A stretch of DNA of 64,000 nt from Luteococcus peritonei (lineage in GTDB: Bacteria > Actinomycetota > Actinomycetes > Propionibacteriales > Propionibacteriaceae): the NCBI RefSeq assembly GCF_039526385.1, contig NZ_BAAAIX010000016.1:62001-126000 (forward strand), in the 5' to 3' direction. The notes under the pieces are model-generated. The model saw only the letters and a program-made list of their open reading frames with translations. It searched no databases and was not told the origin of the DNA. This document shows, one piece after another, positions 47,753 to 55,945 of this stretch. Position 1 is the first letter of the stretch; every line of letters begins with the position of its first letter. Made by a program: the position numbers and the translations under genes.

Positions 47753-49711
47753 ATGGACTTCCCGGTGGCCCGCTGCGCGCTCGACGTGCCCCTGCCCCAC
47801 CTGGACCGCTTCTTTGACTACGAGGTGGCCGAGGCCGACGACGAGCTGGCGGTCCCGGGCGCGCGGGTCCGGGTTCGCTTCGCGGGCCGGCAGCGTGACG
47901 GTTTCGTCGTGGAGCGGCTGGCCACCAGCGAGGCGGCCAAGCTCTCCCGGCTGGAGAAGGTGGTCAGCCCGGAGCCGGTGCTGCAGGCCCAGCAGGTGGA
48001 GCTGGTGCGCGCGGTGGCCGACCACTGCGGCGGCAGCTTCTCCGACGTGATGCGGCTGGCCGTGCCGCCCCGCCATGCCGCCACCGAGAAGGCCGAACCG
48101 AAGCCGTGGCCCCAACCCGAGCTGCCCGACCAGGTGGAGGGGCCGCTGTCGGGCTACCCGCACGGCACCGACTACCTCGATGACCTGGCCGCTGGAGGCT
48201 CGCGTCGGGTGGCCTGGACCGTGGCGCCCAGCACTGCCCACGACCCCTGGCAGGGGCTGGTGCAGGCCACCGTCGCCACGCTGCGCTCCGGGCGGGGCGT
48301 GATGCTGCTGGTGCCCGACGTCAAGGACCTGGAGGCGCTGCGCTCCCGGTTGGCCGAGGTGGTGGGCGCGGGCTGCATCGCCGTGCTGCACGCGGATCTG
48401 GGGCCGTCGGCCCGCTACCGCAACTTCCTGGCCCTGGCCCGCGGTACCGCCAGGGTGGTGGTGGGCACCCGCGCCGCGGCCTTCGCACCGGTGGCAGACC
48501 TGGGGCTGGTGGCGCTCTGGGACGACGGCGACGACCTGTGGGCCGAGCCGCGCGCCCCCTACTTCCACACCCGTGACGTGGCCGCGATCCGCGCCACCCA
48601 GCAGAAGTGCTCGCTGCTCTTCGCCTCCCGGGCGCGCAGCTGCGAGCTGCAGCTGTGGGTGGACCGCGGCTGGCTGGCGCCCGTGGTGCTGCCCACCGGC
48701 GAGGCCCGTCGGCTGGCACCCGCGGTGCGGGTCTCCGCCGACTCTGACAAGGCGCTGGAGCGTGACCCGCTGGCCGCCAGCGTCCGGCTGCCCAACCTGG
48801 TCTTCCAGACCATCCGGGCCGGTCTGGCGCAGGGGCCGGTGCTGGTGCAGGTGCCGCGCAGCGGCTACCTGGTGGCGCTGAGCTGCCAGACCTGCCGCAC
48901 CCCCGTGCGCTGCCCGCACTGCCAGGGCCCGGTGCGCGGCCGTCGTCGCGACGGGGAGCAGCAGCTCTCCTGCGCCTGGTGCGGTCGGCTGGTGACCGGC
49001 TGGCAGTGCCCCACCTGCGGCGACCACCGGCTGCGGGCCCCGGTGGTGGGAGCAGGGCGCACCACCGAGGAACTGGGGCGCGCCTTCCCGGGCACCACCG
49101 TGCTGGAGTCCAGCGGCGAGCAGGTGAAGCAGGGTGTGGGGGAGCGGCCCGCGCTCGTGATCGCCACCCCGGGCGCCGAGCCACCGGCGGCCGGTGGCTA
49201 TGCCGCGGCCGTACTGCTGGACGCCACGGTGCAGCTCTCCCGCCCTGACCTGCGGGTCTCGGAGGAGACACTGCGACGCTGGCTGAACGTGCTGGGCCTG
49301 GTGCGCAGCGGGGAGCACGGCGGCACGGTCGCGGTCGTCGGCCCCTCGGACGACCGCACCATCCAGGCCCTGGTGCGGGTGGACCCGGTGGGCTTCGCCG
49401 AACGGGAACTGGCCGAGCGCTTCGAGGCCCGGCTGCCACCCGCGGTGAAGTTCATCACCCTCGACGGCTCGCCCGATGCCCTGCAGCAGATGGAGCAGGC
49501 GCTGGAACTGCCCGAGGTCTGCGACGTGCTCGGACCGGTGCCGCTGCCGCCCACCGCCCAGGGCGATCCGGTCAGCCGCCTCACCCTGCGCACCCCCTTG
49601 GCCCACGGCCGGGAGCTCACCGCCGCGGTGAAGGCGGCCAGCGCCGTCCGCTCGGCCCGCAAGGACGACGGCTCGGTGCGGGTCAGCGTCGATCCTGCCG
49701 CCCTGGCCTGA
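47753..49711 (+). CDS. priA: primosomal protein N' (PriA-like, helicase motifs degenerate)
   Basis: The 652-residue product keeps the N-terminal 3'-DNA-binding domain (VARCALDVPLPHLDRFFDYEV) and the zinc-binding insert with four CxxC pairs (378/381, 387/390, 407/410, 419/422). The Walker A lysine loop is absent: where GVTGSGKTE would stand the sequence is WTVAPSTAHDP, and the DEAH-like box reads WDDGDD. Loss of helicase motifs is known for actinobacterial PriA, which is thought to act as a structural replication restart factor. It starts a priA-fmt-rsmB cluster and is leaderless. Confidence 0.93.
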   Translation: MDFPVARCALDVPLPHLDRFFDYEVAEADDELAVPGARVRVRFAGRQRDGFVVERLATSEAAKLSRLEKVVSPEPVLQAQQVELVRAVADHCGGSFSDVMRLAVPPRHAATEKAEPKPWPQPELPDQVEGPLSGYPHGTDYLDDLAAGGSRRVAWTVAPSTAHDPWQGLVQATVATLRSGRGVMLLVPDVKDLEALRSRLAEVVGAGCIAVLHADLGPSARYRNFLALARGTARVVVGTRAAAFAPVADLGLVALWDDGDDLWAEPRAPYFHTRDVAAIRATQQKCSLLFASRARSCELQLWVDRGWLAPVVLPTGEARRLAPAVRVSADSDKALERDPLAASVRLPNLVFQTIRAGLAQGPVLVQVPRSGYLVALSCQTCRTPVRCPHCQGPVRGRRRDGEQQLSCAWCGRLVTGWQCPTCGDHRLRAPVVGAGRTTEELGRAFPGTTVLESSGEQVKQGVGERPALVIATPGAEPPAAGGYAAAVLLDATVQLSRPDLRVSEETLRRWLNVLGLVRSGEHGGTVAVVGPSDDRTIQALVRVDPVGFAERELAERFEARLPPAVKFITLDGSPDALQQMEQALELPEVCDVLGPVPLPPTAQGDPVSRLTLRTPLAHGRELTAAVKAASAVRSARKDDGSVRVSVDPAALA

Positions 49712-49743
49712 GCCGGATGGCGGAGCGCGGGCGGCGGCCACGG

Positions 49744-49749
49744 TAGCTT
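49744..49749 (+). promoter_or_regulatory. leaderless -10 box of fmt
   Basis: TAGCTT ends seven bases before the GTG at 49757, suggesting a second start within the priA-fmt cluster. Confidence 0.5.
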
Positions 49750-49756
49750 TGAGCGG

Positions 49757-50692
49757 GTGAGAATCGTCTTCGCCGGAACCCCCGAACCCGCCGTGCCCAG
49801 CCTGGAGGCGCTGGTGGCTGCCGGCCACGAGGTGGTCGGCGTCGTCACCCGCCCCGACGCCCCCGCCGGGCGCGGCAAGAAGCTGCGGCCCTCGCCGGTG
49901 GCGGTGCGCGCCGAGGAGCTGGGGCTCGAGGTGGTCAAGCCGGTCCACCCCCGTGACGAGGACTTCGTGGCCTGGCTCACCGCCAAGGACCCCGAGGCCT
50001 GCCCGGTGGTGGCCTACGGCGCCTTGGTCCCGGACCACGTGCTCGCCATCCCGACGCACGGCTGGATCAACCTGCACTTCTCCCTGCTGCCCGCCTGGCG
50101 CGGGGCGGCGCCGGTGCAGCGCAGCATCATGGCCGGCGAGCAGTCCACCGGTGCCACCACCTTCGAGCTGGTCCGTGAGCTCGACGCCGGGCCGGTCTAC
50201 CGGACCGTCACCGAGCCGATCGCGGCCACCTACACCTCCGCCGACCTGCTGGGTCGGCTGGCGCTCTCCGGTGCCCAGCTGCTGGTGGAGACGCTGGCAG
50301 CCGTGGAGGCGGGCGAGCGGCCCGTCGCCCAGCCCGAGCAGGGGATCAGCCTGGCGCCGAAGCTGACCGTGGAGGAGACCCGGATCGACTGGACCCGCCC
50401 CGCCGGCGAGGTCTCCGCCCTGGTGCGCGGCGCCCATCCCAGCCCCGGTGCCTGGACCATGCTGGAGGGCCAGCGCTTCAAGGTGGCGCTGGCGGTGCCC
50501 GTCGAGCCGGTCGAGCCGTTGGCACCCGGTGAGCTGCGTGCCACCCGTCGCCAGCTGCTGGCCGGCACCGGTGAGGGCGCGGTGGAACTGGTGCGGGTGC
50601 AGGCCTTCGGCAAGAAGGAGATGGCGGGCGCCGACTGGGCTCGCGGCATGCACCAGCTGCCCGAGCGATTCGACGTCGAGGAGACTGCATGA
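49757..50692 (+). CDS. fmt: methionyl-tRNA formyltransferase
   Basis: The 311-residue enzyme formylates initiator Met-tRNA. It has the formyl-transfer domain (MRIVFAGTPEPAVPSLEAL, catalytic region GWINLHFSLLPAWRGAAPVQ with N, H and D residues of the family) and a C-terminal OB-like tRNA-binding domain from about residue 205. It overlaps rsmB by four bases (ATGA). Confidence 0.96.
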   Translation: MRIVFAGTPEPAVPSLEALVAAGHEVVGVVTRPDAPAGRGKKLRPSPVAVRAEELGLEVVKPVHPRDEDFVAWLTAKDPEACPVVAYGALVPDHVLAIPTHGWINLHFSLLPAWRGAAPVQRSIMAGEQSTGATTFELVRELDAGPVYRTVTEPIAATYTSADLLGRLALSGAQLLVETLAAVEAGERPVAQPEQGISLAPKLTVEETRIDWTRPAGEVSALVRGAHPSPGAWTMLEGQRFKVALAVPVEPVEPLAPGELRATRRQLLAGTGEGAVELVRVQAFGKKEMAGADWARGMHQLPERFDVEETA

Positions 50693-52164
50693 GCCCCAAC
50701 GACTCCCGTCCCCGGGGCAATCCCCGCGAGGAGCACAGCCGCGGCCGACGCGAGGAGCGTCGCGACCAGCGTGACCGGCAGCGCGACCAGCGCGCCCGCA
50801 CGGAGGGCCACCTGCCCGACCGTGCCCCGGAGCGCTTCATCGACCTGGCCCGGATGGCCGCCTTCGACACCCTGCGCGATGTCCACGCCTCCGGTGCCTA
50901 TGCCAACCTGGCGCTGGCCGAGCAGGCCCGCGAGCACGGCCTGGACTCCCAGGAGGCGGCGCTGTGCACCGAGCTGGTGAACGGCACCTGCCGCTGGGAG
51001 GGCACCTATGACCGGATCATCGAGGCCGCCGGCGGACGGGCGCTGAGCACCCTGCAGCCGGCCATCGTCGACGTTCTGCGGCTCGGCGCCCACCAGCTGC
51101 TGGGGATGCGCACCCCCACCCATGCGGCGGTCTCCACCTCGGTGGACCTGGCCGGCGTGGCCCTGGGCGAGCGCACCACCGGTGTGGTGAACGCCATCAT
51201 CCGCAAGGTGGCCGCCAAGGACCTGGACGGCTGGCTGGAGGAACTGACCGCGCCGATGGGGGAGCGCGGCGCGCTGGTGCTGCGCACCGGGCATCCCCGC
51301 TGGATCGTGGACGCGTGGGCAAACGTGCTGCCCGCCGACGAGCTGGAGGCTGCGCTGGCGGCCGACAATGTGGCGCCGGTGCCCACCCTGGTGGTGCGTC
51401 CCGGCCTGGCCGAGCGCGAGGAACTGCTGGTCGACGGGGGAGAGCCCACCCGCTTCTCTCCCTTCGGGGCGGTGCGCGAGGGCAATCCCTCGGACGTGGC
51501 GGCGGTGCGGCAGCGTCGCGCCGCGGTGCAGGACGAGGGCTCCCAGCTGGTGGCCCTGGCACTCAGCCGCGTCGAGGCCGAGCCCGGCCGCTGGCTGGAC
51601 CTGTGCGCCGGGCCCGGCGGCAAGGCCGCGCTGCTGGCCGGTCTGGCCCAGGCCGACGGTTCGACCCTGCTGGCCAACGAGGCCCATCCCCACCGCGCCG
51701 AGCTGGTGCGCAAGGCGCTGCGCGCCTACCCGGTGAACCTGTGGCAGGTGAAGGTGGGCGACGGCACGAAGCCGGACTGGGAGCCGGGCAGCTTCACCCG
51801 CGTGATGGCCGACGTGCCCTGCTCCGGGCTGGGTTCGCTGCGGCGACGCCCGGAGTCGCGCTGGCGTCGCACGCCGGAGGAGGTGGCCGAGCTCTTCGAG
51901 CTGCAGTGCGGTCTGCTGGACTCCGCGATCACCTCGGCCGCGCCCGGGGGCGTGGTGGCCTATGTCACCTGCTCCCCGCACCGCGCAGAGACCAGCGCCG
52001 TGGTGAACAGGATGGCCGACGAGCGCGTCGAGATCCTGGACGCCTCGTCCTTCCTGCCCGAGGTGCCCGAGGCCCGGGCGCTGACCGACGAGCGCTTCGT
52101 GCAGCTGTGGCCCCACCGCCACGGCACCGATGCCATGTTCCTGGCCCTGATGAGACGACGGTGA
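50689..52164 (+). CDS. rsmB: 16S rRNA (cytosine(967)-C5)-methyltransferase
   Basis: The 491-residue product has an N-terminal NusB-like RNA-binding domain (AFDTLRDVHASGAYANLAL) preceded by an arginine-rich leader of about 45 residues, and a C-terminal SAM-dependent methyltransferase domain with DLCAGPGGKAALLA and the catalytic cysteine region ADVPCSGLGSLRRRPE. A second cysteine lies in VTCSPHRAET. It overlaps both fmt (ATGA) and the NUDIX gene (GTGA). Confidence 0.95.
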   Translation: MSPNDSRPRGNPREEHSRGRREERRDQRDRQRDQRARTEGHLPDRAPERFIDLARMAAFDTLRDVHASGAYANLALAEQAREHGLDSQEAALCTELVNGTCRWEGTYDRIIEAAGGRALSTLQPAIVDVLRLGAHQLLGMRTPTHAAVSTSVDLAGVALGERTTGVVNAIIRKVAAKDLDGWLEELTAPMGERGALVLRTGHPRWIVDAWANVLPADELEAALAADNVAPVPTLVVRPGLAEREELLVDGGEPTRFSPFGAVREGNPSDVAAVRQRRAAVQDEGSQLVALALSRVEAEPGRWLDLCAGPGGKAALLAGLAQADGSTLLANEAHPHRAELVRKALRAYPVNLWQVKVGDGTKPDWEPGSFTRVMADVPCSGLGSLRRRPESRWRRTPEEVAELFELQCGLLDSAITSAAPGGVVAYVTCSPHRAETSAVVNRMADERVEILDASSFLPEVPEARALTDERFVQLWPHRHGTDAMFLALMRRR

Positions 52165-52679
52165 GCGACCTGCCCGGTCCGAATTCGGAGGAAGCGCGAG
52201 ACTGCTTCATCGACGACGACCAGCTGTGGTTCCGGCTCCGATCCTGCCTCGTGGTGGTGCGCGACGGTGCGGTGCTGATGGCCCGCAACAGCCGCGACGA
52301 CTTCCACTACTCGGTGGGCGGCGGCGTCCACCACGGAGAGTCGACCCTGGATGCGGCACGTCGCGAGGCACTGGAGGAGACCGGCGTGGGGCTGGAGCCG
52401 CGTCGGCTGCTGTTCACCCACGAGAACTTCTTCCCGATCGGCGACCGGCTGGCCCACGAGGTGGCCTTCTACTACCTGGCCTCCGACGACCCGGCGATCC
52501 GGACCGGCGAGCCGACGTCCACCACCGCGGACGGCGTCGAGGAGTGGTTGGAATGGCTGCCGCTGGCCGACTGGGGCTCGGGACTCCCGGCCTATCCGAC
52601 GGTCCTGCCAGAGGTGCTCGACGAGCTGGCCGAGCGCGGTGAGGCCTACGTCCCGCGGGTTCTGGTGACCCGGGAATAG
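52161..52679 (+). CDS. NUDIX hydrolase
   Basis: The 172-residue product has a complete Nudix box, GGVHHGESTLDAARREALEETGV, matching Gx5Ex7REUxEExGU (the middle part runs DAARREALEETGV). Nudix enzymes cleave nucleoside diphosphates linked to other groups; the substrate cannot be read from sequence. The GTG start overlaps the rsmB stop, so it is the last gene of the priA-fmt-rsmB cluster. In most actinobacteria rpe follows rsmB directly; here this gene and a reverse oxidoreductase intervene. Confidence 0.85.
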   Translation: MSDLPGPNSEEARDCFIDDDQLWFRLRSCLVVVRDGAVLMARNSRDDFHYSVGGGVHHGESTLDAARREALEETGVGLEPRRLLFTHENFFPIGDRLAHEVAFYYLASDDPAIRTGEPTSTTADGVEEWLEWLPLADWGSGLPAYPTVLPEVLDELAERGEAYVPRVLVTRE

Positions 52680-52690
52680 GGCCCCCGCGA

Positions 52691-52739
52691 ATTGTGTGGA
52701 AACTTCGGGTCGATAGAGCGCCCAAAGTTTCCACGCAAT
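52691..52739. repeat. 49-bp extragenic palindrome
   Basis: Two 15-base arms, ATTGTGTGGAAACTT and AAGTTTCCACGCAAT, are inverted repeats matching at 14 positions (the odd one is a G-T pair in RNA). They enclose a 19-base middle with its own GGG/CCC pairing. It lies between convergent genes and is AT-richer than its surroundings. It could be a terminator or a copy of a dispersed element. Confidence 0.7.
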
Positions 52740-52743
52740 CGGC

Positions 52744-53577
52744 TCAGCGACGGGCCAGCGCTGCCTCAACGGTCAGCGGCGGCTTGCCGGTGACCTGCTT
52801 GACGGCATCGGTGGTGCGGGCGAGCTGGCCGGAGGCGATGGCGGTGTAGGTGCTCACCCAGGCCTCGACCTGCCAGGGTTCGGCGCCATAGGGCTCCCGG
52901 GAGGCGTAGGCCTCCGCCAGGCTCTCGTCGTGGTAGCGCACCGATGTGCCGGTGGCGCGGGTGATGGCCTGGGCCATCTCGTCCAGCGTGAGGGCTTCGG
53001 GACCGGTGAGCTCGTGCACGGCGCCCACGTGGGCGGACGGATCCTGCAGCACGGTGGCGGCGACGCGGGCGACGTCGGCGATGGCGACCGCGGAGACCCT
53101 GCCCTGGCCGGCCGGACCGGCGATCACGCCGTCGGTGGCGAAGTCGGGGAAGACGTCGATGTAGAAGTTGTCGCGCAGCATCGTGGTGGCCATGCCGGAG
53201 GCACGCAGGTGTTCCTCGGTGGCGCCATGGTCGCGGCCCAGCGTGAAGACAGCGTCGGGCGCGGCCCCCATGAAGGAGGTGTAGACCACGTGCCGGACCC
53301 CGGCGGCCGCGGTGGCGTCGATGAAGGCACGGTGCTGCTCCAGCCGGTCGGCGGCCTCTGCGGCGGAGACCATGAAGAGCACGTCGATGCCCTGCAGGGC
53401 AGCGCGGGTGGCCTCGCTGTCCTCATAGCTGCAAGTGACAGCCTGCGCCCCCGGCAGCTGCGGCGCGCGCTCCGGGCTGCGCACCAGCAGCCGCTGCTCC
53501 CGGCCGGCCTCGGCCAGCAGTCGTGCCACCAGTCCGCCCACCCGTCCGGTGGCACCCGTCACTCCCAGCATCGTCAT
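52744..53577 (-). CDS. NmrA/SDR-family NAD(P)-binding oxidoreductase
   Basis: The 277-residue product begins with the nucleotide-binding motif GVTGATGRVGGLV and has the NmrA-like atypical short-chain dehydrogenase layout (VYTSFMGAAPDA, DFATDGVI). Relatives such as YtfG/QOR2 reduce quinones, others act as redox sensors; the function here cannot be told apart. The ATG at 53577 has AAGACT ending six bases upstream. It is divergent from rpe with 40 bases between starts. Confidence 0.8.
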   Translation of the reverse strand: MTMLGVTGATGRVGGLVARLLAEAGREQRLLVRSPERAPQLPGAQAVTCSYEDSEATRAALQGIDVLFMVSAAEAADRLEQHRAFIDATAAAGVRHVVYTSFMGAAPDAVFTLGRDHGATEEHLRASGMATTMLRDNFYIDVFPDFATDGVIAGPAGQGRVSAVAIADVARVAATVLQDPSAHVGAVHELTGPEALTLDEMAQAITRATGTSVRYHDESLAEAYASREPYGAEPWQVEAWVSTYTAIASGQLARTTDAVKQVTGKPPLTVEAALARR

Positions 53578-53583
53578 GGCCCC

Positions 53584-53589
53584 AGTCTT
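53584..53589 (-). promoter_or_regulatory. leaderless -10 box of NmrA-like gene
   Basis: AAGACT on the reverse strand ends six bases before the ATG at 53577. Confidence 0.4.
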
Positions 53590-53605
53590 CCATCGTCGTG
53601 CTCGC

Positions 53606-53611
53606 TAGGCT
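53606..53611 (+). promoter_or_regulatory. leaderless -10 box of rpe
   Basis: TAGGCT ends six bases before the ATG at 53618. Confidence 0.55.
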
Positions 53612-53617
53612 GGAGCC

Positions 53618-54283
53618 ATGGCCATGCGCATCACGCCCAGCATCCTCAACGCGGACCTGTCGAACCTCACCGGTGAGATCGCCCGCATCCCCAGCGCCGA
53701 CGGTGTCCACCTCGACGTGATGGACAACCACTTCGTGCCGAACATGACCTTCGGGCTGCCGGTGGTGGAGTGCATCCGCAAGCAGACCGACGCCTTCCTG
53801 GACATCCACCTGATGATCGAGCAGGCCGACCGCTGGGCCCCGGCCTTCGCGGAGGCCGGCGCCGAGAGCGTCACCTTCCACGTCGAGGCCGCCGACGCGC
53901 CGATCCGGCTGGCCCGCGAGATCCGTGCCCAGGGGGCCCGCGCCTCGATGGCCCTCAAGCCCGCCACCCCCATCGAGCCCTATGCCGACATGCTCGCTGA
54001 GCTGGACATGGTGCTGCTGATGACCGTGGAGCCCGGCTTCGGCGGCCAGAAGTTCCTCGACCTGGTGCTGCCAAAGATCGAGCGCACCCGTGAGCTGGTG
54101 CGCCGCACCGGCCAGGAGATCTGGATCCAGGTGGACGGTGGCGTGTCCACCGAGACCATCGAGCGCTGCGCCGCGGCCGGCGCCGACACCTTCGTGGCCG
54201 GCTCCGCCGTCTACTCCGCCGCCGACCCGGACCAGATGGTCAACGACCTGCGCGACAAGGCCGTCGCCGCCTGCCAGCACTGA
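53618..54283 (+). CDS. rpe: ribulose-phosphate 3-epimerase
   Basis: The 221-residue TIM-barrel enzyme interconverts ribulose 5-phosphate and xylulose 5-phosphate. It has the metal-binding HLDVMDNHFVPNMTFG, the second histidine in DIHLMIEQ, and VEPGFGGQKF and VDGGVS for the phosphate site. A second ATG two codons later is possible, but the -10 spacing fits 53618. It ends nine bases before the convergent transporter ATPase gene. Confidence 0.97.
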   Translation: MAMRITPSILNADLSNLTGEIARIPSADGVHLDVMDNHFVPNMTFGLPVVECIRKQTDAFLDIHLMIEQADRWAPAFAEAGAESVTFHVEAADAPIRLAREIRAQGARASMALKPATPIEPYADMLAELDMVLLMTVEPGFGGQKFLDLVLPKIERTRELVRRTGQEIWIQVDGGVSTETIERCAAAGADTFVAGSAVYSAADPDQMVNDLRDKAVAACQH

Positions 54284-54292
54284 CGAGCCGCC

Positions 54293-55945
54293 TCAGGCAG
54301 CTCGTGCCGTCCGTCGTGCCTGCTGGATGACGGGGTCGGGCACCGGGACCGCAGCCACCAACCGGCGGGTGTAGTCGTCGTCCGGCTCGCTCAGCACCAG
54401 CCGCGTCGGGCCCTGCTCCACCACCCGCCCCTGGTTCAGCACCACGGTGCGGGCCGCCACCTGTTCGACCACCGCCAGGTCGTGCGAGACGAACAAGCAG
54501 GAGAAGCCGTACTCGCGCTGCAGCTCGTCGAGGAGCTCCAGCACGACGGCCTGCACCGACACGTCCAGCGCGCTGGTGGGCTCGTCGGCAATCACCAGAT
54601 CCGGTCGCAGTGCGAGGGCCCTGGCGATCGCAACCCGCTGGCGCTGTCCTCCGGAGGCCTCGTGGGGGTAGCGGTCCGCCATGGCACTGGGTAGCTGGAC
54701 CTGGTCCAGCAGCGAGACCACCCGCTGTCGACGTTGCTCGGGTGACAGGTCGCTGTGCAGTCGCAGCGGTTCGGCGATCGACTGCGCGATGGTGCGCCGC
54801 GGGTTGAGGGCTGAGGCCGGGTTCTGGAAGACCACGCCGAGTCGCCGTCTCACGTCGAGCAGCCCCTGCTGGGAGGTGCCGACCAGCTGCGTGCCGTCCA
54901 CCACCACGGAGCCACGGCTGGCGGGCACCAGGCCAGCCAGCGTCTGGGCGATCGTGGACTTTCCCGAGCCCGACTCACCGACCAGCCCCACCACCTCGCC
55001 TCTGCCGATCCGGAAGCTGACGCCCTGCACGGCATGGACCTCCTTGCGACGCCTCGTGCGGTAGACGACGTCGAGGTCCTGCACCACCACCAGGTCATCG
55101 AGAGTCTTGCCGGGCTCGGGCTCCCTCGGTCGGCTGGTGGTGGTCGCCGCCTCCAGCTTCGGGACGGCGCCGAGGAGTTGGCGGGTGTAGGCCTGCTGGG
55201 GATGCGCGAACAGCTCGTGCACCTCGGCCTGCTCGACGACGCGGCCCGCTCGCATCACGGCCACCTCGTCCGCCACGTCCGCCACCACACCCATGTCGTG
55301 GGTGATGAGCAGGATGGCGAGTCCGTCGTCGGCCAGCGAGCGGAGCAGGTCGAGGATCCCGGCCTGCACCGTGACGTCCAGCGCCGTGGTGGGCTCGTCG
55401 GCGATCAGCACGTCCGGCTCACTGGCCAGTGCCAGGGCGATGCAGGCTCGCTGCAGCTGTCCGCCGGACAACTGGTGTGGATAGGACCGCGCCATCCGCT
55501 CCACGTCGGGCAGCTCGACCCGTGCCAGCAGCCGGTGCACCCGGTCGTCCAGTCGACGCCGGCGCGCCCGGTGCGGTGAGTGCGCGGCGATCGCTTCGGC
55601 GAGTGCGTCGCCGATGGTCTGCAGCGGGTCCAGGGCCGTGGTGGGCTCCTGGAAGATGGTGCCCACCTGCGCGCCCCGGACCTGGTCCAGCAGTCGACGA
55701 GGTGCTCCCACGAGTTCGGTGCCGTCCAGCTGGGCCGAGCCGCTGACGCGGGCCGTGGTGGGGAGCAGGCCGATCGATCCCATGGCGGTGACCGACTTGC
55801 CGGAACCCGACTCCCCGACGAGCGCCAGGATGCGGCCGGGGACCACGTGGAGCGTGATCCCCTGGGCGGCTGGCTCCTCCTGGCCGTCGAAGTGCACGGT
55901 CAGGTCCCTCAGCAGCATGCGGGGCTGTGGCGCGGCCTCGCTCAC
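54293..55945 (-). CDS. fused double ATPase of an oligopeptide-type ABC importer (DppD-DppF)
   Basis: The 550-residue protein has two complete ABC ATPase domains, each with Walker A (GESGSGKS with K50 and K329), signature (LSGGQLQRA and ASGGQRQRV) and Walker B (IADEPTTALD and IADEPTSALD). Each domain ends with a short peptide-transporter C-terminal region. In many systems these are two proteins; fusion is common in actinobacteria. The GTG start overlaps the stop of the binding-protein gene (GTGA). The second signature begins A rather than L, which is a mild variation. It is the last gene of the four-gene operon. Confidence 0.92.
   Translation of the reverse strand: MSEAAPQPRMLLRDLTVHFDGQEEPAAQGITLHVVPGRILALVGESGSGKSVTAMGSIGLLPTTARVSGSAQLDGTELVGAPRRLLDQVRGAQVGTIFQEPTTALDPLQTIGDALAEAIAAHSPHRARRRRLDDRVHRLLARVELPDVERMARSYPHQLSGGQLQRACIALALASEPDVLIADEPTTALDVTVQAGILDLLRSLADDGLAILLITHDMGVVADVADEVAVMRAGRVVEQAEVHELFAHPQQAYTRQLLGAVPKLEAATTTSRPREPEPGKTLDDLVVVQDLDVVYRTRRRKEVHAVQGVSFRIGRGEVVGLVGESGSGKSTIAQTLAGLVPASRGSVVVDGTQLVGTSQQGLLDVRRRLGVVFQNPASALNPRRTIAQSIAEPLRLHSDLSPEQRRQRVVSLLDQVQLPSAMADRYPHEASGGQRQRVAIARALALRPDLVIADEPTSALDVSVQAVVLELLDELQREYGFSCLFVSHDLAVVEQVAARTVVLNQGRVVEQGPTRLVLSEPDDDYTRRLVAAVPVPDPVIQQARRTARAA

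Noticed and set aside
47693..50653. 986-codon open frame antisense to priA and fmt
   Set aside because: It is a codon-bias shadow of two recognised genes, with H/G/A/L/Q-rich low-complexity sequence.
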